Position numbers and translations under genes: made by a program. The notes beneath the pieces are model-generated. The model saw only the letters and a list, made by a program, of their open reading frames with translations, was not told the origin of the DNA and did not search any database. DNA of 64,000 nucleotides from Rhyacophila brunnea (taxonomy: Eukaryota; Arthropoda; Insecta; Trichoptera; Rhyacophilidae): the NCBI GenBank assembly GCA_022495005.1, contig JAGYXB010000018.1, forward strand, positions 1,240,001 to 1,304,000. The letters are read 5' to 3'. This document shows positions 21,412-31,872 of the stretch, one piece after another (within the stretch, counting starts at the first letter, position 1; each line of letters opens with the position of its first letter).

Positions 21412-22043
21412 TAGAGTTGGGTATTTCCCTAGAAAATCTCAATCTCGAGATTCGGAATTTTCCGAAATGATGAAATTTTGAATTCTTGAGATTCGGGATT
21501 TCCAAAAAATTATTCTCGAAAATTTTCGAGTTATCAGGAAATAAAAAAAAAAAAACTGTAAAAATCCTAAAATCAGTGTAAAAACAGACAAATTCCAAAA
21601 AAAATATGATTTTTTTTATTTATGTAAGAAGACAAACAAAACAGAAGTAGGAAAACAAAAATAATTCAAAACATTACTTATTAAAATAGAATTTCAAAAA
21701 TCACAGACTGTCAATCGCTGCGTCTGACAATCGCGTACGCTTTTGGGACACAGAATTCCCTGATGTTGCAAAAATTGCGCTCATTTTGAGTCGACGTTGG
21801 CTTAATTGTGTTAAATGCCCCGATCAGTCTTTGAACGTTTTGTGTTTCTTGCCCACTTTTTCCATATAGAAAATCGTTTTTTCAAATAATATTTAATAAT
21901 AAAGTTATCCGGAATCCCGAAAAAAGATTCTCGAGATCCGGGATTTCCCGAAATGTTAAAAATTCAGTTCTCGAGATTCGGGATGAAAAATCTCGAAAAT
22001 TTCTCGACAATTCCCTTCGGGAAATTCATGAAACCCAACTCTT
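21412..22043. mobile_element. Non-autonomous hAT-like element with 8-bp target duplication
   Basis: The element begins TAGAGTTGGGT and its other end reads ACCCAACTCTT in reverse orientation. TATACAAT flanks it perfectly at 21404-21411 and 22044-22051. Both subterminal regions are filled with inverted copies of TCTCGAGATTCGGGAT-like units (21443-21530 and 21920-22020), giving a strong foldback character. The centre has no recognisable transposase. Confidence 0.85.
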
Positions 22044-22051
22044 TATACAAT

Positions 22052-23294
22052 GAAATTACTTTTAGTATATATTTTAACTACAAGTTATTGAATACAAAGG
22101 ATTTTTAACAATATGGCATAATTTTGAATATTACGGTAATGTATTTGCAAACTGGTAGCGTTATCTGCATTGAGCTCAAATAATCTCTAGTATGGCATAA
22201 AGCCAGGCCTGGATTTACCATGAGACTTAAAGGGCCTAACTGACCAGTGGGTATGAAAAATAAATTAATAGTCGATTTATAGATTACCACGAATTACCAA
22301 AACCGATATCATTTGTATATTATGTTAAATTTCTTAGGGCCATGCAATAGTCGCTAAATCATCGGAATTCCTCTGCGGTTAAATTAGTAACCGTTATCAG
22401 GATCTCTCCAAAATTTATTTATAACGCACATGCAATTGCTCATATATCGAGCGGATACAGTGGATCCGGGTTCGAGTACTACAGGGCGTGGTATTTTTTT
22501 ATCAAAAATATTTTTTCTAGTAATATATCTCAGATGTTTCTGATACTGTATGTTCAATAATATTAAATCTTGTGAATTAATTTTTGCGTAAAAAAAAAGT
22601 TTAATATAATTTATTAATATATTTAATAATAATATAATATAAACATTTTTTACTGTGTAGCTTTCGTGTGCATTAGGTAGTATATAAATCTTCTGCTTAT
22701 TACGGAAAAAATACTGTTATGCCTTTACAAAAAGAAAACATAAGTACATAATGTATTATTTAAAAGAAAAATGTAGGTATCTTTTTTTAAAAGTTTTGCT
22801 GTAAGTAAGTAAAAAAAAACTATAAAACACGTATTATCTTTGAAATATGAAGTCAAAGTGCCGGTGTTTTCATGATAAAGTCTCGCACCTGGCTCGTCGG
22901 GTGAGTTATAAGATTTAATAAAAGCAAAAATATTATTTTGAGCACGTACATATCATAAAATTGTAATTTTTCATAATATTACATTATGTCAGTGGCTGTA
23001 TTTATTTTGAATTTCACAAATGTACATCTCATCAAACAATCTAGGATTTAAAAAAAAAATTTTTATCGCTCCGTATTCAATATATAATATGTAGGTATGT
23101 TCAATTGAATTATTTTGTAGAACATACTATTGTATTTTATTTACATTGTACATATTATTAAGTATAATAAAATGAATATTGTCTAAAAGTCTTTACCTTT
23201 GAACGGATGACAGGAGGTATTATGAGATAGGATATTTTTACAAAGCATAACCAAAAGTTTCATAACCGAATGACGTGTTGATTTAAATTTTAAA
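22052..23294. other. Intergenic DNA, weak tRNA-like trace only
   Basis: A B-box-like GGGTTCGAGTAC at about 22468-22479 suggests an old tRNA-derived SINE remnant. There is no body homologous to the two SINE families in the window and no cloverleaf. Nothing else is supported. Confidence 0.35.
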
Positions 23295-23731
23295 CAGAGG
23301 GTTAGAGCGGACCCTTTTTTGAGTTGCTCCGCTCCGGTACTTACTACTTGCTTCAACTTCGCTCCAGAGTCTGCTCCGCTCCGGATAAAAAAATAATTTT
23401 GTACAAATGTTAAAAAATTAAAAAAGTAAGTAGTTTTGATATATGGTTTACTATTCATCCTTTTCTTTATTAATTCTATTAAACAACATTTTCGGCAGCA
23501 AATCGTATTTCATTGTCTGCCTATTCTGTCAAAAAAAGTGAGGTTATTTATCACTTGGCAGTGTTGCCGTATTTAAAATATTTCCAGTGTTGCAAAGTTT
23601 CAAATATAATAATTTCATTGGATTTTAGGACGAAAATTGAATATTAAAAAACATCCGGAACAGTGGAGCACTGAAAATTTTCGGTGCTACGGCTCCGCTC
23701 TTGCTCCAAGTAAAACCCCATTGCTCCACTG
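23295..23731. mobile_element. Probable hAT-like terminal-inverted-repeat element
   Basis: The ends read CAGAGGGTTAGAGCGGA on the left and CAGTGGAGCAATGGGG in reverse complement on the right. Inner repeated GCTCCGCTC motifs lie near both ends (23327-23380 and 23690-23708). The flanks ATTTTAAA and TTTTTAAT agree at six of eight positions, a possible decayed 8-bp duplication. No coding sequence is visible inside. Confidence 0.5.
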
Positions 23732-23844
23732 TTTTTAATTTAACGAATAATTCACAAGATTTGAGAATGTGACATTATTTATTTACCTGATCATACATAA
23801 TTTGAAAAAAAACTCAGAAACATACCTATTATAATAGAAAAAAA

Positions 23845-23885
23845 CAGGCGCCGGGCGGGATTTGAACCCGCATTCATTGAATTCG
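23845..23885 (-). repeat. tRNA-like fragment (T-arm/acceptor half)
   Basis: On the minus strand GCGGGTTCAAATCCCGC forms a perfect T-arm-like stem and loop with a B box (GGTTCAAATCC), followed by CCGGCGCC. The upstream half of a tRNA is missing and it stops against the LINE fragment. It is therefore a SINE head or truncated tRNA pseudogene. Confidence 0.5.
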
Positions 23886-23937
23886 GCCCAATGTGCTTAT
23901 ATTTAAATTTTTATTAGAATTTAATTATTATATAATA

Positions 23938-24228
23938 TGTTATCATCATCAGCCGGGGATGATTCATTGCTGGATGAAGGTCTCTCCTAGCTTCCACCAC
24001 TTTTCTCGGTCCCTAGTTCTTCGCTGCCACGTACATCCACCGAACTATATGAGTTGTATATCCAGGAGGTTTCATGGTGCTCATTGGCGGTTGTCCACTC
24101 ACTGAGAGAGATATCCAGCCCATTGCCATTTTATCTGCTTTGCAACCGCTATCATACCGCGTGCTCTTGTCTTCTTCTTTATACTTTGGATTATTTTGTG
24201 GTCTTTCCACCTTATGACCAACATGCAC
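23938..24228 (-). pseudogene. LINE reverse transcriptase C-terminal/3' end fragment, antisense
   Basis: On the minus strand the sequence encodes WKDHKIIQSIKKKTRARG, then IAVAKQIKWQWAGYLSQ and VDNRQ. This is the C-terminal segment of the LINE family also seen at 18440-19165 and 58540-58850. It runs into a 3' tail GATGATGATAACA near 23938. It is 5'-truncated at about 24228, where it abuts a different LINE in the opposite orientation. In-frame stops show it is dead. Confidence 0.7.
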
Positions 24229-25136
24229 TTTCCTGCAATAACATGCCGATTTTCACGGATGGGAGCAAAATTGATGGCGGTACTGGTGCAGGGTTTGTGG
24301 CATACATTAATGGCGGTGAGATAGCGGCTCGTAAGTACCGCCTTGCCAGCTATTGTACGGTAATGCAGGCCGAACTCTATGCCATCCAATGCGCTCTGGA
24401 GTGGGCAGGCTCAGATCCAATTCAGCGAAAGCTCACCGAAAACCATAGTATTTGTATTTATTCGGACTCCAAAAGCTCAATCCAAGCAATTGGAAATCCC
24501 TTGTCTACTAATCCGATTGTCTTTTCTATTCACAGCGAGTCCGCTCTACTGAGACGGCGCCACCCCGAGGTGCACTTCAAGTGGATAAGGGGACACACCG
24601 GGATAGAAGGAAATGAAAGAGCTGACAAATTGGCTCGGCATGGTGCCTCTGAACCCAAGACTGCGATAGCTTATGACAAATTTCCTCTGAACTACGCGAA
24701 AATTACAATTTCAGATATGGTGAAAAACGAATGGAACTCACGATACATAAACTTATCGACAGGGGAGTTGACCCGAAAGTTTTTACCTTCAATTTTAGCA
24801 GCACGAGACGTCAGGGTGCATAAGGGACTGTGTTTTGAGATGACTCAGATCCTTACAGGTCACGGAGTCATGCGAGCATACCTGCACCGGTTTAAAATAA
24901 CATCTGATGGAAAGTGTCCATGCGACGACGGAAGCGACCAGGACGTCTTACATTTACTCCTAGATTGTCAAATCTTTAGCAAGGAGCGGCACAACCTGAA
25001 CTTTTTATTACAGATGGCAGATGCGGACATTCGAGACCTTCCGGGGACCATGGCAAACGAGGCCGGAAGAGATGCCCTTTTTAATTTCTGTATTGATGTA
25101 ATAAAAAGAATAAAAATAATAAATGGTGACATGTAA
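24054..25136 (+). CDS. R1/I-type LINE C-terminal ORF with RNase H, fused to antisense LINE tail
   Basis: A continuous 360-codon frame. Codons 1 to about 63 are antisense to the neighbouring LINE tail and carry no native protein. From about residue 64 (24243) the protein is a clear RNase H: D69 (FTDGS), E107 (QAELYAI), D138 (YSDSK), H181 (RGHTGIEGNE) and D191 (RADKLA). A C-terminal region with a zinc-knuckle-like C288-x-C290...H300...C305 follows. RNase H followed by such a knuckle is the C-terminal layout of R1/I-clade non-LTR retrotransposons, where RNase H helps degrade template RNA. Endonuclease and reverse transcriptase are missing, so it is a 5'-truncated insertion. The frame is remarkably undamaged and GC-richer than its surroundings, suggesting a fairly recent insertion. 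A separate host role is possible but unsupported. Confidence 0.85.
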   Translation: MYIQEVSWCSLAVVHSLREISSPLPFYLLCNRYHTACSCLLLYTLDYFVVFPPYDQHALSCNNMPIFTDGSKIDGGTGAGFVAYINGGEIAARKYRLASYCTVMQAELYAIQCALEWAGSDPIQRKLTENHSICIYSDSKSSIQAIGNPLSTNPIVFSIHSESALLRRRHPEVHFKWIRGHTGIEGNERADKLARHGASEPKTAIAYDKFPLNYAKITISDMVKNEWNSRYINLSTGELTRKFLPSILAARDVRVHKGLCFEMTQILTGHGVMRAYLHRFKITSDGKCPCDDGSDQDVLHLLLDCQIFSKERHNLNFLLQMADADIRDLPGTMANEAGRDALFNFCIDVIKRIKIINGDM

Positions 25137-25560
25137 AGATGATTCATGCCTTTCAGATCCAGTGACTGCAATCATATAAGATAGGATAAGTATATACTTA
25201 GAACATTAGTCCAATGCGACATTTCTTTTACCACGGGAAAAAACTCGACTACAAATCGCAGTCCTCAGTTCCCAATGAATACGACAAAATATTCATCAGA
25301 ATCACGTCCGCCTTGCGCTACTAAGAATTTTCCAGGGTTTTTGCAAGGCGATATCATAGGCCCTGGCCGAATTCAAATTAGCAATACCCGATGCGGGTAG
25401 AAGAACAGTTTTCATAAAGGCATATTCTCTCAGCCGGCACAATTTTCATTTGACTAGCATCAAGTAGAGTAGTTTGCGTGCCAAAGTCCTTAAGAAACAT
25501 CGATAGTAAATGCGAGGTATCCACAAAGGCATCTAGAAAAAAAAAAAAAAAAAAAAAACA
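25137..25560. other. 3' flank of LINE, unidentified coding-like minus-strand fragment and poly-A run
   Basis: After the LINE stop there is a short 3' untranslated stretch. On the minus strand about 25378-25530 is open and reads like protein (for example FVDTSHLLSMFLKDFG). A second minus frame, SGIANLNSARAYDIAL, follows it from about 25376 to 25330. I do not recognise it. A run of about 20 A residues at 25539-25558 could be a retroposition tail on the plus strand. Confidence 0.3.
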
Positions 25561-25617
25561 TGCACTTTCCCATGCAACATTGCGCCACTCGATTTTTTCC
25601 GTAATTTTAGGATTTTT

Positions 25618-25832
25618 ATATATATAACACTGCAACAGGCCACAAGAGCTCAGTGACAGGAGTGTGGTGAAACAATAGTGTACTTAATAATTATAAATAT
25701 AAGTGAAAGAATCACAGACACCTAGGTCTTGAGAACATCATAGAATGAATGTATTATGACCTCATTAGAGCCCTCGGATAAGAAACCAATGCCATACTCA
25801 CTTGACCATGAAGGCCCACCCACATTGAGTTG
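25618..25832 (-). mobile_element. tRNA-derived SINE, family 2, copy 2
   Basis: On the minus strand the body matches the copy at 4514-4710 over the shared segments (TTTCACTTATA, ACTATTGTTTCACC, CCTGT and the terminal AGTGTTATA). The tRNA-like head near 25832 is more eroded, and the B box is no longer recognisable. Confidence 0.7.
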
Positions 25833-26147
25833 CATGTCGCGGACTATCACGTGAACTCACGGCGATACAAGTGTCTATGGTTTCGTCATTTTGCAGAATA
25901 TTTTGAACGTGCACCATCTCGTAAATTCACTGAATAATGATACTGATGAAGAGTGCCTACTATAATGTATTAGTTATTTGAATTATTATTAATTATTCAT
26001 GCTGATTTTTATTAATTTTAATAACAGTTTCTACGCGTGCAAAATACATGCGGCATGACATTCATAGATAATAGAACACAGCCTGCAGACTATAGATAAT
26101 ATACAACATTCTCATAGAAAATACATAGTGCTAACTGCTAAAAACAA

Positions 26148-26525
26148 ATAATTACAAGATAAAAAGAACTTTTTATATACAACGTTTTTAAATTTTCTGT
26201 TGAATCATATAAACTTGACTTGACTAGCTTAAACGGTCAAAAAAATTGAACTTGATAGAAATAATACTGAAATGTCATTTTGACATTCATATTGATTTCC
26301 ATAGTAACGCATGCATATATTAATAATTTAGTTACTAGGACCCCAGACCCCTAGCAACCAATAACGGTGTCGAAATAACTTTTCATACAAAACAGAATTA
26401 ACTGAAAATTAATTCAATTCTGCTTAAAGATGGCTAAAAGTATTCAAAAATGCATTGATACCGTGTTATGATATATTCTAAAAGTTTCAAATATCTAGCT
26501 AGTCGGGAAGTTAGTTAAAAATCGA
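26148..26525 (+). repeat. Dispersed ~375-bp repeat X, copy 1
   Basis: It is homologous along its length to 46400-46772. It starts AATTACAAGATAAAAA, contains CTAGCAACCAATAAC and ATTAACTGAAAAT, and ends CTAGCTAGTCGGGAAGTTAG. No terminal inverted repeats, tRNA head or coding frame are apparent, so its class is unknown. A partial copy lies at 28285-28545. Confidence 0.8.
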
Positions 26526-27782
26526 TTGCAAGATTTATACCGGACAAATACGAATACGTGCTAAGAAAAACGTTGTAAAAAAACCTCAGTTTGACGTGAC
26601 ATTCGAAAAGTAAAGGCATGTGGAATATGATAAAAACGTTCAAAACGTCATGCAGGTGCAGATGCAGCGAAGTTTAACGTGAAGTTCATTCTTGTTTTAA
26701 TGATTACGGCAGATTTTTCCAACTGAAGATGTTCGTTTAAAGGTTCAACATGTGCTACGGGATGGGATAATCGGTCTGATGAGATTTTAAGCATCAAGAA
26801 CAACGACTTTACACACTTTTTTCCCCGTAGCGGCAGCCCGTGACAGCAGGCGACAAGCAGCGTGACAAGCACCTCAATGTGGATGAGCCTTGAGGGTCAC
26901 ATGCATCCTACCTAATTTCAAATAAAGCTCTTATTTAATTGCGGTAATATTGGGAATAAGCTTTTGTAGTTATAATTAATGGACAAATAATTGGTACTTA
27001 CCTTGATTACTAGCCGACTTCTGGATCTCTCTTAATTTTAGTTATATTCTTTTCAAAGATATTTCTAATATTATGTTCTTATGTTTCTGAGGTATTTTAA
27101 AATTATTTTTAGATTAAACAAAATACATTTAAAAAATAACACATATACAACTAACTTATAGACTGGGGCTTCTGTGTTCTAAATTAATAGTTTTCTTCTA
27201 TTCGGAGTCAAAAAGGAATGAAGGAAGGATGGTATTTATCTGATTATAGAACTTATGCTAGAGAAATGCGGCATGAGAATATTATGCAGCATGCCTATGA
27301 AAATAATGAATTTTGCCAGAAGATTATAAGTTTAATATACCTATATAGTATGTACCTACGTACAAACAAACCAATTTAATCATGCGGCCTTTGTTTCAGT
27401 ACAAACTGGGCTAACGAGGTTTTAATTAAATGGTATGCACTCGCTAACCTACTCTAATTTGTCGAAATGAAGTGTTTTACTTTATTTTCTTTGGGCATTT
27501 CACATTTGCCTTCCACTTGGCAATGCTAGACCTTCTTTTATTATTTCGTGTGCCAATGCAAAACGTATGCAAATTTGCAAAATTCTCCAGTCTTTAAGAT
27601 TCTCTGCTTCTATGCACGATAATTACGTCACGTAATGCAAGGGTCTCTGTACGAGGTCATAAGGTCCCTTATCGTCGACTTCAAGACCCTTGTAGGGTAG
27701 TTTACAAGAACATTCGTGTAGTTAATTGACAATAATGAGAGCCACATTCATATTTAGGGCAATTTCGGTTTTTAATGTTAGT
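26526..27782. other. Intergenic DNA, no supported feature
   Basis: The 74-codon minus-strand frame at 26648-26872 sits in a GC-richer patch but shows no recognisable motif. Nothing else was found. Confidence 0.5.
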
Positions 27783-28042
27783 AATAAATAAAAACACCCA
27801 CGGTGGCCGCGCGGCATAAGCGTTGGACTATCACGCCGTGGGTCTCACGTTCGAATCCTGGGTCTGGCAAGTACACATATTGTTTTTCAATTTGTGTGTG
27901 AGTCAGGGTATGGACCTAATAGGTTGAGCAAGTGGCTGACATCCATTTCTCGTAAAAAACAAAATCTGTTAATACAAACCTCTACTCTGTGGAGGCCCAT
28001 ATGATCCTATTAGGATCGGACATGGTCGGAAAATAAATAAAA
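27783..28042 (+). mobile_element. tRNA-derived SINE, family 1, copy A, with target duplication
   Basis: The element (about 27794-28031) has a tRNA-like head with an A-box-like TGGCCGCGCGG and a B box CGTTCGAATCC, then a body ending ATCGGACATGGTCGGAAAATAAA. The 11-mer AATAAATAAAA occurs on both sides (27783-27793 and 28032-28042), consistent with LINE-mediated retroposition. It is the best-preserved of five family members here (also 31873, 43441, 51776, 56367). Confidence 0.88.
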
Positions 28043-28284
28043 TACTAATTTTCAACACAAAATGGAAGATATTATTTTTATGCTACAAAGTGTATCCATA
28101 TTTCAGGTACCTGTATATATCCATGTAATATGAAACAGTAAATATTAGGTACCTACGTTAAATTTTAAATAGTTATTTTATATAATGTTTTAATAAAGAG
28201 TCCTGATAAATTGGCATCTGTAAATCGTATATTCGGACATGTCACTAATTTTCATCGAAAAACTGAAGATATCTATTTGATATT

Positions 28285-28545
28285 TCATATTGATTACCAT
28301 AGATATGCGCGTGTATAATAATTTAGTTGCAGTCTTACAAACTTATCTGAAGAATGGATGGAGAAGCCACAGTCGAAAACTATGCATCAAGACTCACAAC
28401 TGGACAGAATCTGACATTCGAAGGACGTTTTCAAAATGGCGTCCATATGATAGTTCGTAGTTCCATTTTTTACCGTTCTTTTGATAAGTTTATAGGACTG
28501 TATTAGGATCCCCTTAGCAACCAATAACAGTGTTTTTATTCAATA
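28285..28545 (+). repeat. Dispersed repeat X, partial copy split by an insertion
   Basis: TATTTCATATTGATTACCAT through TTTAGTTG and, after a 171-bp interruption, AGGATCCCCTTAGCAACC match the central part of repeat X (for example 46550-46625). In the other copies the two halves are contiguous. Confidence 0.7.
28330..28500. mobile_element. 171-bp MITE nested in repeat X
   Basis: Terminal inverted repeats are CAGTCTTACAAACTTATC and, from the other end, CAGTCCTATAAACTTATC (16 of 18 identical). It interrupts a sequence that is continuous in the other copies of repeat X, which marks it as an insertion. The target duplication is unclear (at most 3-4 bp), so the superfamily is not assigned. Confidence 0.75.
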
Positions 28546-28652
28546 TATAATTGAAGATAATAAAAAACTCTATCTTTTATTCAAAATATTTGAGTGGGTA
28601 GTAGGTACCAGGGGGATATCTTCCATACAGTGATCGTCACCACTTAATACAT

Positions 28653-28948
28653 CAGCGGGTCTATTCTATACAAAAGCCTGCTTTCGGTCCGCCACGGCAG
28701 CTAATTAGGATAGGAAAGTATCGAATTATTAACACTTATTGTAACTATTACAATAATTTAACCATCTGAACTGTCAAAACTGTCTATCTCGGTCTAAAAT
28801 TTATCACATTCAAGAGAGGTGCTGTTAAAACATAGCACTTATTGTAACAATTATAACTAAATTATTGTAATTGTTACAATAAGTGTTAATAATTAGATAC
28901 TTTTCTACCCCATTTAGCTGCCGTGGCGTGTATAGAATACACCCGCAG
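28653..28948. mobile_element. Terminal-inverted-repeat MITE, family CAG..CTG, copy 1
   Basis: The left end CAGCGGGTCTATTCTATACA matches the right end in reverse (CTGCGGGTGTATTCTATACA). Further matched blocks follow: GCCACGGCAGCTAA, and AACACTTATTGTAA with its inverse. Internal sequence (AAGAGAGGTGCTGTTAAAAC) is shared with 58135-58467. An ~18-bp insertion lies in the left arm. No clear target duplication is seen. Confidence 0.8.
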
Positions 28949-30233
28949 AAATACCTAGTCACGTTAATAGATGACAGTACGGTCACGCTCATACACGAAC
29001 TCGTAATGACACAAGGCTAGTTCAATAACCAATCAGAGCTCAGCTGTGGCCCAGCCAATCAACAATCGAGCTGCGAGACTATTAATTTGCCACTGATATT
29101 ATGTCAATATTTTCAAATTTCCGGTCAATTCTATATTATGATATCTTCAAAACAAAAGCTATCGTGCATTATTTTTCGTGTTGACATTTTTGGTGTAGGT
29201 AAATAAAATAAAATATAATATTATATAACAGCGTCAGCATAATATTGATGTTCGGCATTTTTAAACCATATTGATAAAAAGGTTTTGTAATTTGACAGCT
29301 GATAAAATAAATTATTGGGTAAGTCTACTTTTATTATATTGTTATATTTATATATGCATGTATGTCCTTTAAATATTCTTTGCTGTCATGGTATCGAAAT
29401 AATGGTAGTAGGTCGCAAACATACATATTGTATAAAGAAGTTTACGTTTTTTACCTATAGGTATATTATTATATTGTGCATTGTTATAAAAGTGGAAATG
29501 GTGACCATTGTCATTTTATTTTTTGACATTACATTTCGATGATGATGTCAATCATCGGGTTTTTGGCTGCGCAGAATAACAGCAAGCGTTGAAAATTTTT
29601 AATGAAATCTTCACGCTACGAAGTCATCAATCTAACAGAAAGTGCTGACAAATAATTACCATCAATAGTGGGAGTGCATTATGTTGTTATTTATATTGCC
29701 AATACTATTATCATTGTAATCAACTGTGTCTGACTTGAAATATAGAGTTTTATTTATTTTTATATTATTTATGAATACCTACGTTTTTCGGGTCTGGGGC
29801 TCACACAGTCAAAATTCATACTCACGCCAATTTAGATGGCGACATAGGGGTCATCATCTTGTATGGAACTTACGAATCTATATATACGTCTGTTATCTAT
29901 AGTAGGTATATACCTTATAAAAAAGTGATCATAATGCCTCTGCGAGTGAATTTATGCATATCTTATAAAAAAATCAGGCCTCTAGCATAAAAATTGACAA
30001 ATATATTATGTTTTCGGCGATTGTACAGTATATCAACATATCTCATCGACCATTGTCTTCGTGTCTGTGTTTGTGTTCAGAAAATATCCGAAAAGAATAG
30101 TCACATCTAGATAAACAACGTGTAATTCGCTTTTTTTACGAACAAGAAGCTCATAATACTTACAAATTCTTTTGTGTAGATATAATTAGACGTTTTCGTT
30201 TATATTGACTATTATATTATACTCGAAAAAATA
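28949..30233. other. Intergenic DNA, no supported feature
   Basis: A 75-codon frame at 29315-29542 is rich in hydrophobic residues because of AT bias and is not recognisable. No repeat shared with other parts of the window was found. Confidence 0.5.
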
Positions 30234-30960
30234 ATGGTATATCTTAGAAAAGATTGGTATTTCATATTATGCAACAGCACCTGTCCTGATCTAGATTTCC
30301 ATCTGATTAGCAAGGGGAAAAACATCGAGAGCATCGACAGCTTTAAATACCTGGGGGTACACATCAAGGATGATGGCATTTCGCAGAGAGAGCTCTCTAT
30401 TCAAATGGGAATGGCTGGAGCAACATTCAACTCGATCCGGAGTGTCTGGGACGACTCAAGATTGTACTTGGTCAAAACCAAATGCCGCCTATTTGATGCT
30501 TGCATTCTGACGGTGTTGCTTTACAGTAGCGAATCATAGCACCTTACGAAGGCTTAGAGCAATCGTATACTGAGCTTTGAAAATAGATAGTTGCGACGGA
30601 TACTGGGCGTGCGGTGGTATGACTTTAAGACCGACGAGGAGATAATAGAACTTACCAAGCAGTCTCTCATCGCGATGATAGTTAAGAGTCGACGTTGGAC
30701 CTGGCTTGGCCACGTGCTGCGGATGCCAGAAAAAATTACAACCTGGCTTGGCTGTTTTCAAGCCAACTGGATCCCGGCGTCCTGCAAGGCCATTAAATAC
30801 TATCTATAGAGTGTATGCGGTGGAGCTACGGTGTGCTGGTTTTCTTTGGAATGATGTAAGAAGACTGGTGAGCGATAAGAATTCTTGGAGGCGCCTTGTG
30901 GTGTCCATATGCTCCAACTAAGGGGCGGATATAGTCGAAGAAGAAGAAGAATTAAAAAGC
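30234..30960 (+). pseudogene. LINE reverse transcriptase C-terminal fragment with 3' tail
   Basis: One frame reads SFKYLGVHIKDDG, then AGATFNSIRSVW, TKCRLFDACILTVLLY and, after three in-frame stops between 30537 and 30590, LRRILGVRWYDFKTDEEI and RRWTWLGHVLRMPE. A frameshift near 30745 leads to VRRLVSDKNSWRRLVVS, a stop and a (GAA)n-type tail near 30940-30955. These are the standard thumb and C-terminal motifs of APE-type non-LTR ORF2 proteins. The catalytic palm is absent. A shorter relative is at 40536-40745. Confidence 0.85.
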
Positions 30961-31616
30961 TGGTCAGTAGTATTATATTGTAGTAGGTACTTAAAATAAA
31001 TTGAATTCCTCACAGAAAACAACTTATTTTGCATTTAAATTCAAAAAATACTCAGTTTTATCATCAATCCACTACTAAATAAAGGTCTCTTTTTAATTAT
31101 ATATCTACTTATGTAGGCTTAAAAATTTAATTTATCTTAGTAGCGTTATCAAAACCGTTATATATTTTTATATAATAGCTATAATCAATCATCTTAACAA
31201 AATGATAAACATTAATTTTTCAATGATTTTTCAACAATATTAATGTGTCTTTTTGTGATTTGTCAGTATTTAAAATAACAATAAAAATTAATCATTCTGT
31301 TAAAGCAATTTGTGAACAGAAACGTCTCCCTATTATTATAATTTGACAGGTTCCTCTAAATATAGCTGACGGAAAACATATAATCATCGTATACGAGACT
31401 GTGACTAGGCATTTTCCGAAACTGCAACTCATTGGAGATATATTATATTTTGTTCGCCTCTGACCTCAACGCTTTCTCAGAGGTTTTCTGTACATATTGT
31501 AATATTCGCTTACATAAACGTGTTTTCACAAAATATACAGTGTGTTTCAATAATCTATGTAGAATGAAGCCTTAATTTGTTATTTTTCTACTTTAGGTAG
31601 TTTATAAAATATTATT

Positions 31617-31715
31617 ATATCGGGGTCAATCGACTGCTGGATGATTGATGGCTTCTCGTAGCTGTTTCCACTCTTTTCACTCCTTAGTTATTTGTTGTAA
31701 CTATGTTGCTCCTAA
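31617..31715 (-). mobile_element. LINE 3'-end fragment, reverse orientation
   Basis: CGACTGCTGGATGATTGATG, CTTCTCGTAGCTGTTTCCAC and TTTTCACTCCTTAG correspond block by block to 23960-24020, the antisense LINE tail. An even shorter trace (CATCAATCCACTACTAAATA then AAGGTCTCT) lies at 31062-31092. Confidence 0.5.
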
Positions 31716-31872
31716 TATATGTAAATCAATTAACTGTGACAAATAAAGCATGCGCTATTTACTACTTACTACCTTACCTCCCACGGATGAAGAATTATCC
31801 TCCTTATATATAAATGGTGTTGACACCATCTATATTTTTAATCATCTATATTTAACCATCTATATTAGTTTA

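Noticed and set aside
22440..22490. tRNA gene or SINE
   Set aside because: There is a single B-box-like string, without an A box, cloverleaf or shared SINE body.
24099..24389. 96-codon minus-strand frame as one gene
   Set aside because: It combines antisense of the R1/I-type ORF with a genuine LINE remnant; only the latter part is meaningful.
27794..27870. Functional tRNA gene
   Set aside because: The tRNA-like head has poor acceptor and anticodon pairing, continues into a SINE body, and recurs in five diverged copies.
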